DNA of 19,876 nucleotides from an uncultured Rhodocyclaceae bacterium (GTDB taxonomy: Bacteria; Pseudomonadota; Gammaproteobacteria; Burkholderiales; Rhodocyclaceae). Each line of letters starts with the position of its first letter. Position 1 is the first letter of the stretch. Below, in pieces: positions 1-7,490 of the stretch. A program made the translations under genes and the position numbers. The stretch covers positions 1 through 19,876 of the forward strand of contig CALAGF010000349.1 in NCBI GenBank assembly GCA_937892345.1, in the 5' to 3' direction. The notes beneath the pieces were generated by a model, which made no database searches, was not told where the DNA came from, and saw nothing but the letters and a program-made list of their open reading frames with translations.

Positions 1-54
1 TCGGAGTCGGAGTCGGAGTCGGAGTCGGAGTCGGAGTCGGAGTCGGAGTCGGAG
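1..54. repeat. (TCGGAG)9 hexanucleotide tandem repeat
   Basis: Nine perfect head-to-tail copies of the 6-bp unit TCGGAG start at base 1, so the array may continue beyond the window. On the minus strand it lies in frame inside a partial gene starting at 154, where each unit encodes Pro-Thr. The unit length is a multiple of three, so copy-number change would lengthen or shorten a Thr-Pro linker without shifting the frame. Confidence 0.95.
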
Positions 55-154
55 TTACCGCCAGAGCGACCTCAGCGTGAGGGTCTGTTGTGGGTGGCGG
101 GGTAAATGTTACGGTGACCGTTACGCTGGCCGGTGCGGTGACGGTGGAGTTCAT
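1..154 (-). CDS. N-terminal part of a Thr/Pro-repeat protein, possibly an efflux adaptor (partial)
   Basis: An ATG on the minus strand (154-152) overlaps the TGA of the upstream efflux gene (ATGA). It opens a frame with no stop to the window edge, 51 codons. The peptide begins MNSTVTAPASV, continues with a Val/Thr/Pro-rich stretch, and then carries nine consecutive Thr-Pro dipeptides encoded by the hexamer array. The 4-nt overlap points to translational coupling to the NodT-family gene. In tripartite efflux operons the outer membrane factor is commonly next to a HlyD/EmrA-type adaptor, and such adaptors often have a Pro-rich cytoplasmic N-terminus before their single membrane anchor. No adaptor domain lies inside the window, so that identity is inference from position only. 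Another inner-membrane or periplasmic protein is possible. Confidence 0.5.
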   Translation of the reverse strand, partial: MNSTVTAPASVTVTVTFTPPPTTDPHAEVALAVTPTPTPTPTPTPTPTPTP

Positions 155-1677
155 GGGGTATTTGTGCCTCGTTCGGGGTTAGTGGTGTCGCGGGCGGTGA
201 TCGAAACAAAATTCATCGAACCGCCACCCAGCGCGGCATAGAGACTGATGCGACTTGACAGCAGGGCGCGGCGCGTTTGCACTAATTGCTGTTCGGCCGC
301 GAGCAGGTCGCGTTGAGCATCGAGCACTTCGAAATAAGGTGCACTGCCGTTGTCGTAGCGCAATCTGGCCAGATGCTCCCGATCGGCCTGGGCGGCGAGT
401 GTCGCTTGCTGGATACCGACCTGCTCGGCCAACCAACGACGCGCCGACAAGGCATCCGATACCTCACGGAAGGCCGTTTGCACGGTCTTTTCGTAATTCA
501 CGACCGCCAATTCGCGGCGTACCTCGGCGAGATCGAGACTGGCGCGATTCCGTCCGGCGTCGAAAATCGGCAGCGAAAGGCTGGGCAGAAAACTCCAGGC
601 CCGACTGCCCGAGTCGAACAGGCCGCTGATCTCGGCGCTGGCCGTGCCAAAAGAACCTGTCAGGGTAATTCGCGGGAAAAAAGCAGCGCGGGCGGCACCG
701 ATATTGGCATGGGCGGCACGCAACTGATGCTCGGCGGCAACAATGTCGGGGCGTTGCAGCAACAGGTCCGCAGGAAGGCCGACGCGCAGATCAGGCAAAA
801 CGAGCCTATCGTCAACCGGCACATCCCCCGGCAACAGAGAAAGCGGCGACCCGACCAGCAGTGTCAGGGCATGCGCCTGGGCCGCACGCGCCTGTTCAAG
901 TTGTGCTGCGAGCGCCTGCGCCTGGTGCAGCAGGGTTTCCACCTGCACCAGATCCATCCGGGCGATTGCGCCGACTTCATAACGCCGAGTAAAAATGCGG
1001 AACGACTCTTCCCGGCTGACAATGGTCCGACGAGCCAGCATGCTGCGCTCATCCAGTTCGCGCAGCGTCAGATAAGCGTCGGCGACCTCGGCGATCAGGC
1101 CTATCGTAGCTGCCCGGCGCGCTTCGTCGGTGGCCAGATAGTTCTCCAGTGCCGCGTCCTTGAGATTGCGCACCCGCCCCCAGAAGTCCAACTCCCAGGC
1201 GGCGAGACCCAAGCTAACCTGATACTGGCTGCTGATTCCCGAACGTCCGGTAATACTGAGATCGGCCGGAGTGCGCGCCCGACTGCCATCGACGCCAGCG
1301 GCAATGGTTGGAAACTGATTGGCCCGCTGGATCCCATACGTCGCACGCGCTTCTTCGACACGCAGTACCGCACCACGCAGATCGCGACTGTTCTCCAGCG
1401 CCAGGGCAATCAAGGTCTGTAGATATGGATCGACAAAATATTCGTGCCAGCTCATTTCAGCGGCAGTCGGCCCCCCGTAGCTTGCCCCGGCCAGCGTTCC
1501 CGTGTCGGCAGGATAGGCCGATGAGACTGGCAGTGACGGGGTCTGATGATGGGGGGCTAGAGAACAGCCGCTCACTGCGAAAACACCGAGCAGTACGTAT
1601 GCGGCGACCATGCCGCGCCGCCGTTCATCCAGCCCTATTCGGCGATCGGAGTCTGTTCGCCTGATGGACACGCTCAT
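151..1677 (-). CDS. NodT-family outer membrane efflux lipoprotein (TolC-like)
   Basis: This is the outer membrane channel of a tripartite efflux system, exporting small molecules with a periplasmic adaptor and an inner-membrane pump. The start at 1677 has an AAGGAG seven bases upstream; an ATG 14 codons further upstream has no comparable site and is rejected. The 508-aa product has an Arg-rich N-terminus, a hydrophobic segment (about residues 23-36) and a lipobox VSGC, giving a lipidated Cys38. The body has the two repeated outer-membrane-efflux halves of the family (about 75-290 and 310-490), with typical phrases such as LENSRDLR, WELDFWGRVRN, RPDIVAAEHQLRAAHANIGAARAA, YEKTVQTAFREVSDAL and LDAQRDLLAAEQQLVQTRRA. 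It lies 54 bp downstream of the PagL-like gene on the same strand and overlaps the next gene by ATGA. The substrate cannot be told from the sequence. Confidence 0.93.
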   Translation of the reverse strand: MSVSIRRTDSDRRIGLDERRRGMVAAYVLLGVFAVSGCSLAPHHQTPSLPVSSAYPADTGTLAGASYGGPTAAEMSWHEYFVDPYLQTLIALALENSRDLRGAVLRVEEARATYGIQRANQFPTIAAGVDGSRARTPADLSITGRSGISSQYQVSLGLAAWELDFWGRVRNLKDAALENYLATDEARRAATIGLIAEVADAYLTLRELDERSMLARRTIVSREESFRIFTRRYEVGAIARMDLVQVETLLHQAQALAAQLEQARAAQAHALTLLVGSPLSLLPGDVPVDDRLVLPDLRVGLPADLLLQRPDIVAAEHQLRAAHANIGAARAAFFPRITLTGSFGTASAEISGLFDSGSRAWSFLPSLSLPIFDAGRNRASLDLAEVRRELAVVNYEKTVQTAFREVSDALSARRWLAEQVGIQQATLAAQADREHLARLRYDNGSAPYFEVLDAQRDLLAAEQQLVQTRRALLSSRISLYAALGGGSMNFVSITARDTTNPERGTNTP

Positions 1678-1731
1678 TGTTTTTCTCCTTGGAAATCTCT
1701 GGGGGTAACTACACAACATGCCTCGCGCGTC

Positions 1732-2268
1732 TCAAGGAAAAACGTAGCTAGCTCGCAGCTGTAGATAGTTTTGGCCAGAGTTGGGTTCCTTTATTCCGGC
1801 ATTGGAATAGTGGGTCAGACGCAGCCCGAGTAGCCAGGAAGACCCCTCTAGCCGATGGAATAAGCCAACCGAACTGCCGAACTGAAATGCGGTCGAGAGG
1901 TCTTTATCGCCAAGACGGGTCCCCGAAAACACGTTCGCACCAACACCAAGTTCGGCGCCGGTGTTCGAGGCAAACCACCAGCGAGCGAAGGGCGTAATGC
2001 CAACCTGCGCCAGATCGCGGTTCGACTGACCGGCAGGAGCCCGCACCATCCCAAGAGAGTATTCCAGACTCACATCAAGGGGATGGGCTACCAACGTTCC
2101 CTGCCACAAAGGTGCGCTTTGATAGTTCACGGCCAGGCTGCGATATCCATCCAGACTTCCCACTACCACGCCCAACTCATCCGCATGGACGACATGATTC
2201 GCGACTCCCAGCGTGGCCAACAAGCAGACAGCAACCGTGCGCCGCAGCGTATTTTTATCATTGCTCAT
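1732..2268 (-). CDS. pagL: PagL-like lipid A 3-O-deacylase (acyloxyacyl hydrolase family)
   Basis: The 178-aa product is probably a small outer-membrane beta-barrel that removes the 3-O-linked acyl chain from lipid A. It has a signal peptide (Arg9/Arg10, hydrophobic 11-23, cleavage near HA/DE at 29-30), alternating beta-strand-like segments and an aromatic C-terminus (YVFP). The diagnostic family motif HYSNAGIKEPNSG lies at 153-165, giving the expected catalytic His153 and Ser155 plus Asn156. The residue 14 after the His, which I recall as Glu140 of the P. aeruginosa PagL triad, is Asn167 here. The start at 2268 has a GAGGG six bases upstream, sited just past the stop of pldA, so the two are probably co-transcribed. 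Both neighbouring products act on outer-membrane lipids. The family assignment is fairly secure; enzymatic activity is inferred. Confidence 0.8.
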   Translation of the reverse strand: MSNDKNTLRRTVAVCLLATLGVANHVVHADELGVVVGSLDGYRSLAVNYQSAPLWQGTLVAHPLDVSLEYSLGMVRAPAGQSNRDLAQVGITPFARWWFASNTGAELGVGANVFSGTRLGDKDLSTAFQFGSSVGLFHRLEGSSWLLGLRLTHYSNAGIKEPNSGQNYLQLRASYVFP

Positions 2269-2280
2269 GTTTATCCCTCG

Positions 2281-3477
2281 TTATCGAACAATTGAAAACC
2301 CCACCCTGGCTTGCGTTCCATGACTCTGATCGTAGTCAAGCAGCGTTTCACCGTAACCATTGAACAGCTGAAAATGCACAAAGCCACCGGTACGGGAGAA
2401 AAGCCGCTGGCGCAAGGGATAGGAGAGGTCGAGCAAGGCACTGCCATGGCCAGCGCGGCCGCGCCTCAATTGCGCAGCCAAAAGCCAGCCATCGTCGTCT
2501 CCGTAGCGAAAATTCCAATCGACGTGGCCTCGATAGTTCTGAATGTCGGGGTTGTCCGATTTTTCCAGATAACCATAAACCTTGGGCGCGAAAATGAACG
2601 TCCGCCCATCCGAGAAACCGGCACGCCAGACCGGCTGCACGAAGAGTGTGTTGATGCTGCGCGAGTTCACGCCATCCTTGCCATTCGACTCATGTTCGTA
2701 GCCGGCACGCAGCACGGCGGGCATCCCCCCCTCGCCACGACTTGCACTTTGCCAGAAGAAGCTCGGTCGATAACTCGTATCGCGAAATGGGGCAGAATTG
2801 GCACCCAGGTCCCAGAGCGAATTCTGGGTATAACCGAAGTACAGATTGCCAAGCTGCGGCAGCCAGGCAACCGGCAGGCTATCCGAATCGAACAGCCGAT
2901 ACTTGAAACTCAACTGGAAACGGGCTGACAGTCCGCCGTTACCACCAACCACAAAATACATCGGTTCATTTGCCGAAAGTACGGGCTCGTTCACCGGGAA
3001 CAACAGATCGCCAGAGGCCTTGGCTTGGGGGGTGGGAGCTGCTGACACTTCCATTTGCTCGATCGCATCCGGAACACCGACCAGCAGAGCCACCCGATTC
3101 GATTCAACGCCCACCAAATCGGCCCGCAGCAAGCCCGAAAGATTGACAGGCAGCCTCCCCTGATATCTTCGTCTAGTATCGTCCAGCCCAACTGGGCCGA
3201 TTGCGTGGAGCGCCAGTTCCTCCGCCCTGCCATCGCCGGCCAATTTGAGCTGCATGGTGTCCGACCAATTCGTCCGCACCGACGGCTTAACGATATCAAA
3301 CGTAATAAGCGCACCGGCGCGCGCCGTTTCGTCGGCGGTGGCAATCAGCCAGGCAGGAGTCGAGGCAAGCGCAGGAAGCCCCCCAAAAGCACATAGCATG
3401 ACCAGGAGACGAAAATAATCAGGGAAATGGCCGCCTCGACCCGCGCCACCACGTTTCACCGGAGTCAACCTGAACAT
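2281..3477 (-). CDS. pldA: Outer membrane phospholipase A (OMPLA)
   Basis: OMPLA is a calcium-dependent outer-membrane beta-barrel enzyme that hydrolyses phospholipids misplaced in the outer leaflet. With the start at 3477 the product is 398 aa. The signature YEHESNG supplies His262 and Ser264, and SRSIN supplies Asn276. The 14-residue His-to-Asn spacing equals that of the E. coli triad His142/Ser144/Asn156. A signal peptide is visible (FRLLVMLCAFGGLPALA, cleavage near residue 38), followed by a roughly 120-residue N-terminal extension before the barrel, longer than in E. coli. The start is uncertain. ATG 3477 gives a sensible signal peptide but has a poor ribosome site. ATG 3600 has AGGG seven bases upstream but puts about 60 residues ahead of the signal. 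The open frame continues back into phaC, which cannot be coding there. The PagL-like gene follows after 12 bp. Confidence 0.85.
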   Translation of the reverse strand: MFRLTPVKRGGAGRGGHFPDYFRLLVMLCAFGGLPALASTPAWLIATADETARAGALITFDIVKPSVRTNWSDTMQLKLAGDGRAEELALHAIGPVGLDDTRRRYQGRLPVNLSGLLRADLVGVESNRVALLVGVPDAIEQMEVSAAPTPQAKASGDLLFPVNEPVLSANEPMYFVVGGNGGLSARFQLSFKYRLFDSDSLPVAWLPQLGNLYFGYTQNSLWDLGANSAPFRDTSYRPSFFWQSASRGEGGMPAVLRAGYEHESNGKDGVNSRSINTLFVQPVWRAGFSDGRTFIFAPKVYGYLEKSDNPDIQNYRGHVDWNFRYGDDDGWLLAAQLRRGRAGHGSALLDLSYPLRQRLFSRTGGFVHFQLFNGYGETLLDYDQSHGTQARVGFSIVR

Positions 3478-3653
3478 CCTGGTCGTTGAAGGACAACCAA
3501 AGCCTCCCTCCGATTTTCTCGGCAGTGTCGCGTCAATCAGTACACTTTGGCCATCGAACACGCGGAGACCTTTCATCATTGAGGTTGTGGCCTTGTCCAT
3601 TTTTATGCCCTGGCTCCAGCAGTAAAACCGCGAGCAAGATTCCGGTTGATATC

Positions 3654-5414
3654 CTATTTTTGCAAGACATAAGTTCCTGGAGCATCCCCCAATACCGGGT
3701 ACTGGCGGGCGGCGGCGCCCAACTTGCGTGGCACCCCCGGGGGGCCAGAACGAGACTTGAGCCAGATGATCCACTCCGGCCACCAGGACCCTTCCTTGAT
3801 CGGCGTGGCATTCATCCAGTCGTCAGGAGCCATATATGAATCACCGCTTAGGCTCGTACAGATGCGATAGCGACGACGCGGATGCCCCGGCTCACTAACG
3901 ATGCCAGCATTATGGCCGCCGCTGGCGAGAACGAAAGTGATCTCCGCCTGGGTCATATAGTGCAGTTTATATACCGAGCGCCACGGAGCAATGTGGTCGG
4001 TTTCGGTGCCAACACAAAATAGTGGCGTACGAATATCGCCGAGCGACACCGGCTTGCCATGAACAAGGTAACGACCTTCACTCAGGTCATCATTGAGAAA
4101 GAGATGGCGTAAGTACTGCCCGTGCATGCGGGCAGGCATACGTGTGGCATCGGCATTCCACGCCATCAGATCACTCATCGGCTCTCGTTCGCCGAGCAGG
4201 TATTCGTTCATGCTGCGCGACCACAGCAGATCGTTCGACCGAAGCAACTGGAAGGCGCCCGCCATCTGCCCGGCGGTAAGATAGCCTTTTTGCGCCATCT
4301 GGGCTTCGAGAATGCTGATCTGGCTGTCGTCGATGAAAAGAGCCAGTTCGCCCGGTTCGGTAAAGTCGGTCTGAGCGGCGAAGAGCGTTACTGATGCCAA
4401 GCGGTGGTCGCCGTCGCGAGCCATGCCCGCATTGGCAATAGAGAGCAGCGTGCCGCCAAGACAGTAGCCTGCTGCGTGAACCTTGCGGCCAGGAATGATC
4501 GCATTGACGGCATTGAGCGCAGCATGAAATCCGAGCTCGAGATAGTCGTCCATTCCCAGGTCACGGTCTTCTGCTCCGGGATTTTTCCACGAGATGCAGA
4601 ATACCGAATGGCCCTGGTCAACGAGGTATTTGATCAGCGAATTATGTGGCGAAAGATCAAGGATGTAGTATTTCATGATCCAGGCCGGAACAATGAGAAC
4701 CGGTTCCGGGTGGACCTTTTCCGTAGTCGGCGTGTACTGGATCAACTCGATCAAGCGGTTCTTGAAAACGATCTTTCCCGGCGTGATGGCTACGTCGCGC
4801 CCGACAACAAATGCCTCCGCCCCGGCTGGTGGCAGCCCATTGGAGTAGCGGTTGATATCGTCCAGCGCATTCATCAGCCCCTTGAGCAGATTACCACCTC
4901 CCTGCTCAACGGTACGGCGCAGCACCAGTGGGTTGGTCAAAGGGCAATTCCCGGGAGAAAAAATATCCAGCCATTGGCGGGCCGAGAAGGAAACGATGCG
5001 CTCAGAGTGATTTGATACCCCCCATACGCCAGTGGTCGCTGCCGCCCACCATTGTTCGGTCAGGAGAAAAGACTGCTGCATGATATTGAATGGCCAGCAG
5101 TGCCATTCCTCAGCGGCAAATCGCCTGTCGGTCACGCGCAGCGTAACGTATTCGGGAGATTCCCCACCGGCATGAAGCCCTGCACAAGCGATGTACTCTG
5201 TGAGGTTCATGAATTGGTCGATAGCCAGTTGCGCCAACTCCAGGCGCTTGCCAGGCGAAACGGCAAGATGTCCGGCCCAATCGAGAAAGGCAAGCAAGCC
5301 CGTGATCAGTGAAAGCGATGAACTGGCCTGGGCTACGGCAGCGTGCGCCTGCTGATCAAGGTACTCGGTTATGCGCGGGGTCTTGGCGCCCCCCGGAACA
5401 TTTTCGGTATTCAT
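3654..5414 (-). CDS. phaC: Class I polyhydroxyalkanoate synthase
   Basis: PhaC polymerises short-chain 3-hydroxyacyl-CoA into PHA at the surface of storage granules. The start at 5414 has GGAG six bases upstream (586 aa). An in-frame ATG seven codons earlier, at 5435, has no ribosome site. The N-terminal PhaC domain (about 80-240) carries class I phrases such as FNIMQQSFLLTEQWW and NPLVLRRTVEQGG. The alpha/beta-hydrolase domain has the modified lipase box GYCLGG with nucleophile Cys318, Asp473 in ETDHIAPW and His501 in GGHNAG, so the triad is complete. Length matches class I enzymes, which work as homodimers without PhaE or PhaR partners. A phasin lies upstream on the same strand after a 196-bp gap. 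The precursor genes phaA and phaB are not in this window. Confidence 0.97.
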   Translation of the reverse strand: MNTENVPGGAKTPRITEYLDQQAHAAVAQASSSLSLITGLLAFLDWAGHLAVSPGKRLELAQLAIDQFMNLTEYIACAGLHAGGESPEYVTLRVTDRRFAAEEWHCWPFNIMQQSFLLTEQWWAAATTGVWGVSNHSERIVSFSARQWLDIFSPGNCPLTNPLVLRRTVEQGGGNLLKGLMNALDDINRYSNGLPPAGAEAFVVGRDVAITPGKIVFKNRLIELIQYTPTTEKVHPEPVLIVPAWIMKYYILDLSPHNSLIKYLVDQGHSVFCISWKNPGAEDRDLGMDDYLELGFHAALNAVNAIIPGRKVHAAGYCLGGTLLSIANAGMARDGDHRLASVTLFAAQTDFTEPGELALFIDDSQISILEAQMAQKGYLTAGQMAGAFQLLRSNDLLWSRSMNEYLLGEREPMSDLMAWNADATRMPARMHGQYLRHLFLNDDLSEGRYLVHGKPVSLGDIRTPLFCVGTETDHIAPWRSVYKLHYMTQAEITFVLASGGHNAGIVSEPGHPRRRYRICTSLSGDSYMAPDDWMNATPIKEGSWWPEWIIWLKSRSGPPGVPRKLGAAARQYPVLGDAPGTYVLQK

Positions 5415-5501
5415 GCTTTTCTCCACGTCAGACATATTCGCTGCGTCAGATCTTCAACCTCGAGATCGGAGAGTTAAGCCCTCCGCTTTATCTTTAGAGG
5501 A

Positions 5502-5530
5502 TAGATATTGGCAAGGTAGACAGCATTCAA
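5502..5530 (-). promoter_or_regulatory. Candidate sigma-70 promoter upstream of phaC
   Basis: On the minus strand TTGAAT (5530-5525) and TATCTA (5507-5502) are separated by 17 bases, about 90 bases upstream of the phaC start. The -35 box is reasonable and the -10 box is weak. A promoter here would let phaC be transcribed independently of phaP. Evidence is pattern matching only. Confidence 0.3.
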
Positions 5531-5610
5531 AAGTCGAAGCCTTGAACTCGCGCGTGACGCACACCAAGGCCTTTCTTTGAACAAGTCAATCTCGAGAGGA
5601 TGACCTCAAG

Positions 5611-6105
5611 CTACCTCTTTTCCTTGCCCCCTCCACCGCCTTTCAGGACGGTGGATACGGCAGTCAGATAGCTGTCGGACAATTGCGTGGCTTGTTTAAC
5701 CGCGGCCTGAGCAATGTCAGAACCAAACGGTGAGGATTTAGCTGCGTTTTGACCGATTTCCCGCACCACCATATTCAGTTCCGCACACTGTGACTGAAAC
5801 AGCCCGCCGAGTTCATTGGCTGCATCGGCAGTGATTTCAAAAACGCTACGCGAGTACGCTACAGCCCTGTCTACAGCCGTGTTTGCCAGCGCGCCGTGCA
5901 GTGAGGCGGTTTCTTGCGGAGTTTTGGTGGCTAACAGAGCACAAGCACTTTGGGCGCTATCGTTAAGCGTCTCACGAATTGTTTCAAAATTCAAAGCCAC
6001 CAGACGCTCAGTAGCAGTAAATCCCGTGCGCGCAGCTGACATCAGTGCATCAGCGTTTGAGTTGCTGGCAGCAACCAGTTGCTCCCTGCTATCGTTATTG
6101 AACAT
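5611..6105 (-). CDS. phaP: Phasin, PHA granule-associated protein
   Basis: Phasins are small amphipathic helical proteins that coat PHA granules and control their number and size. The 164-aa product starts MFNNDSREQLVAAS and is almost wholly helical. It is rich in Ala, Ser, Thr and Gln, has few aromatic residues, and its middle (ETIRETLNDSAQSACALL, about 41-58) is typical of the Phasin_2 family. It ends in a low-complexity GGGGG-KEKR tail. The ATG at 6105 has an AGGAG six bases upstream; a TTG two codons earlier would be too close to that site. It precedes phaC on the same strand and is divergent from a TetR-family gene, an arrangement that suggests local regulation of granule formation. Confidence 0.87.
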   Translation of the reverse strand: MFNNDSREQLVAASNSNADALMSAARTGFTATERLVALNFETIRETLNDSAQSACALLATKTPQETASLHGALANTAVDRAVAYSRSVFEITADAANELGGLFQSQCAELNMVVREIGQNAAKSSPFGSDIAQAAVKQATQLSDSYLTAVSTVLKGGGGGKEKR

Positions 6106-6197
6106 TTTCAACTCCTAGCGGTTGGTTAAAGGAATTTCCGCCCCATTAAATACAGTAAGTGGCGGGACAACAGGATTGTGCCATATTAATCCATCAG

Positions 6198-6218
6198 TTG
6201 TTTGATTACGATCAACAA
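6198..6218. promoter_or_regulatory. Candidate operator (imperfect dyad) between phaP and the TetR gene
   Basis: The left arm TTGTTTGAT and right arm ATCAACAA are separated by TACG, and the arms pair fully if one extra T in the left arm is allowed. The site lies in the 175-bp gap between the divergent phaP and TetR-family genes, 93 bp from the phaP start and 63 bp from the regulator start. Its size and symmetry suit a TetR-family dimer. Function is inferred. Confidence 0.4.
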
Positions 6219-6280
6219 GCTAGAGTGCACCGGTCGATCTTGTCGACACCTTGCCGTTTCACGAATCATTACCGAACACG

Positions 6281-6955
6281 ATGCCGTCTTCTGCCACAAT
6301 AAATACATTGGCCGTATCTCGCCGCCCCGGGCGCCCTAAAGGATTTGACTCAACCTGTCGCGACAAATTGTTGGCGGTGGCGCTTTCGTCGTTTGCCTGC
6401 CACGGCTTTGACGGTGTCAGTTTGCGGACCATCGCCAGCGCGGCAGGTTTTGATGTGTCAATGCTTGCCCACCATTTCGGATCCAAGGCAGACTTGTGGC
6501 ATGCGGTTGTTGATGAAGTAGCTAAGACACACCAAGCCTTACAGATGGAACTCAATGAACTGAAGTCAACAGATCAACCTTTAGTAAGACGCGTCACATC
6601 GGTTCTAGACAGGATGGTTGAGCATTTAGCAAATCAACCAGAAACGATCATGTTCATCACGCGCGAAATCTCAGTCCCCGGCGAGCGACTCGATTACCTT
6701 ATCGAACAGTTGATCCGCCCCGGCTTTGACGTTTGCGTCCCTTTATGGCGCGAAGCGATGGATGAGGGTTTGCTGCGGCCATCAAACCCTGTGGTATTGC
6801 ATATGGGGCTGTTCAGCGCTGTTGCCATGATTCTTTCTTCTCGACACATCATTGTGCAACTTGGCGGTGGAGATATTAGTATTGAGCAACTTAAGACAGA
6901 AATACATATATCTTTGCTTGGGAATACCCCCCCAAGAGTTACGACAACACCATAA
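6281..6955 (+). CDS. TetR/AcrR-family transcriptional regulator
   Basis: This is a DNA-binding one-component regulator of 224 aa from ATG 6281. The N-terminal TetR helix-turn-helix is clear: after the basic RRPGRPKGFD segment comes a helical LLAVALSSFACHGFDGVSL, then TIASAAGFDVSMLAHHFGSKADLW (about 50-73), with the recognition helix near VSMLAHHF. The C-terminal ligand/dimer domain (about 85-215) is divergent and its ligand cannot be predicted. An upstream in-frame TTG at 6251 would add ten residues; neither start has a strong ribosome site, so ATG was preferred. The gene is divergent from phaP with a candidate operator between them, so repression of phaP, of itself, or both is the simplest hypothesis. 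The gene downstream is convergent. Confidence 0.88.
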   Translation: MPSSATINTLAVSRRPGRPKGFDSTCRDKLLAVALSSFACHGFDGVSLRTIASAAGFDVSMLAHHFGSKADLWHAVVDEVAKTHQALQMELNELKSTDQPLVRRVTSVLDRMVEHLANQPETIMFITREISVPGERLDYLIEQLIRPGFDVCVPLWREAMDEGLLRPSNPVVLHMGLFSAVAMILSSRHIIVQLGGGDISIEQLKTEIHISLLGNTPPRVTTTP

Positions 6956-7035
6956 CCTTAAAAATAACTGCTCTCGTCCATCACTTTTCTGTAGTTAGTT
7001 CCAGCCAACTTCCGATTCCGTATTGCCCCTTCCCG

Positions 7036-7056
7036 ATATGGCCTAAGACACCATAT
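7036..7056. terminator. Candidate hairpin between convergent genes
   Basis: ATATGG (7036-7041) and CCATAT (7051-7056) form a perfect 6-bp stem with a 9-base loop. It sits in the 122-bp gap between the TetR-family gene and the convergent transporter remnant. There is no convincing T-run on either strand, so a terminator role is a weak suggestion from position. Confidence 0.3.
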
Positions 7057-7077
7057 TCTCGGAGAGTGGATCCCCCC

Positions 7078-7401
7078 TCAAAACCGAGGACGATTCATCC
7101 AACTAAGAAATGAGAGCAATACAAGGCCACCACCGATTAATAGAATTCCAGCAATCTCGCTGCTTTTGAAATCCTCGCCAAATGCTAGGTGAGACGAAAA
7201 AATCGCCACAACGGGGGTGCCTAGCACCGAAAGACTGGCCTCCCAAGCAGGAACTCGATCAAGTATATAAATCCATAACCACCAGCACAAAGCTGTACTG
7301 ATAATCGACATAAATGCAAGTATCCCAAAATACTCGTGGGACCAGTTTGTCGAATGCTCGGGAATAACAAAGCTCAAAACAAGCAGAGGAATCGCACCAA
7401 A
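7078..7401 (-). pseudogene. DMT/EamA-family transporter, C-terminal fragment
   Basis: This is the 3' part of an inner-membrane drug/metabolite transporter gene interrupted by an IS3-family element. The reading frame runs from the element boundary to the TGA at 7080-7078. It encodes hydrophobic segments typical of the second EamA repeat: GAIPLLVLSFVI, FGILAFMSIISTALCWWLWIYIL, and SVLGTPVVAIFSSHLAFGE followed by a last helix IAGILLIGGGLVLLSFL. The 5' portion continues at 8756-9077 beyond the element. The AAA at 7399-7401 is one copy of the target duplication. The gene is convergent with the TetR-family gene. Confidence 0.88.
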
Positions 7402-7427
7402 AGAGCCGGCCCCGGAAATTCGGACAG
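7402..7427. repeat. IS3-family element, left inverted repeat
   Basis: The outer end reads AGAGCCGGCCCCG and the inner end GGACAG. It aligns without gaps to the right end at 8730-8755 with 20 of 26 identities. Confidence 0.85.
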
Positions 7428-7457
7428 CAGGATAAGTGATAGCCTTGCTCAACCGAC

Positions 7458-7472
7458 GGCCGCGTAGCGGCC
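7458..7472. repeat. Perfect hairpin abutting the first in-frame ATG of orfA
   Basis: GGCCGC and GCGGCC are separated by GTA, a GC-only 6-bp stem with a 3-base loop. It ends at 7472, directly before the in-frame ATG at 7473 and 18 bases before the preferred orfA start at 7491. It could act on read-through mRNA by limiting ribosome access, as fold-back structures do in some other insertion sequences. That role is inferred. Confidence 0.6.
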
Positions 7473-7490
7473 ATGAAATGGAGCAAGAGC

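Noticed and set aside
1..54. Possible CRISPR array or centromere-like iterons
   Set aside because: The 6-bp units are contiguous without spacers and lie in frame in a coding region, so a coding microsatellite explains them.
286..1422. Long plus-strand open frame (378 codons) opposite the efflux lipoprotein gene
   Set aside because: It is a shadow of a GC-rich coding strand; the opposite frame has a lipobox, the family repeats and a ribosome site, while this one has no recognisable domain.
5467..5485. Terminator hairpin between phaP and phaC (CGGAG/CTCCG)
   Set aside because: It has only 5 bp of stem, and no T-run follows it in the direction of transcription.
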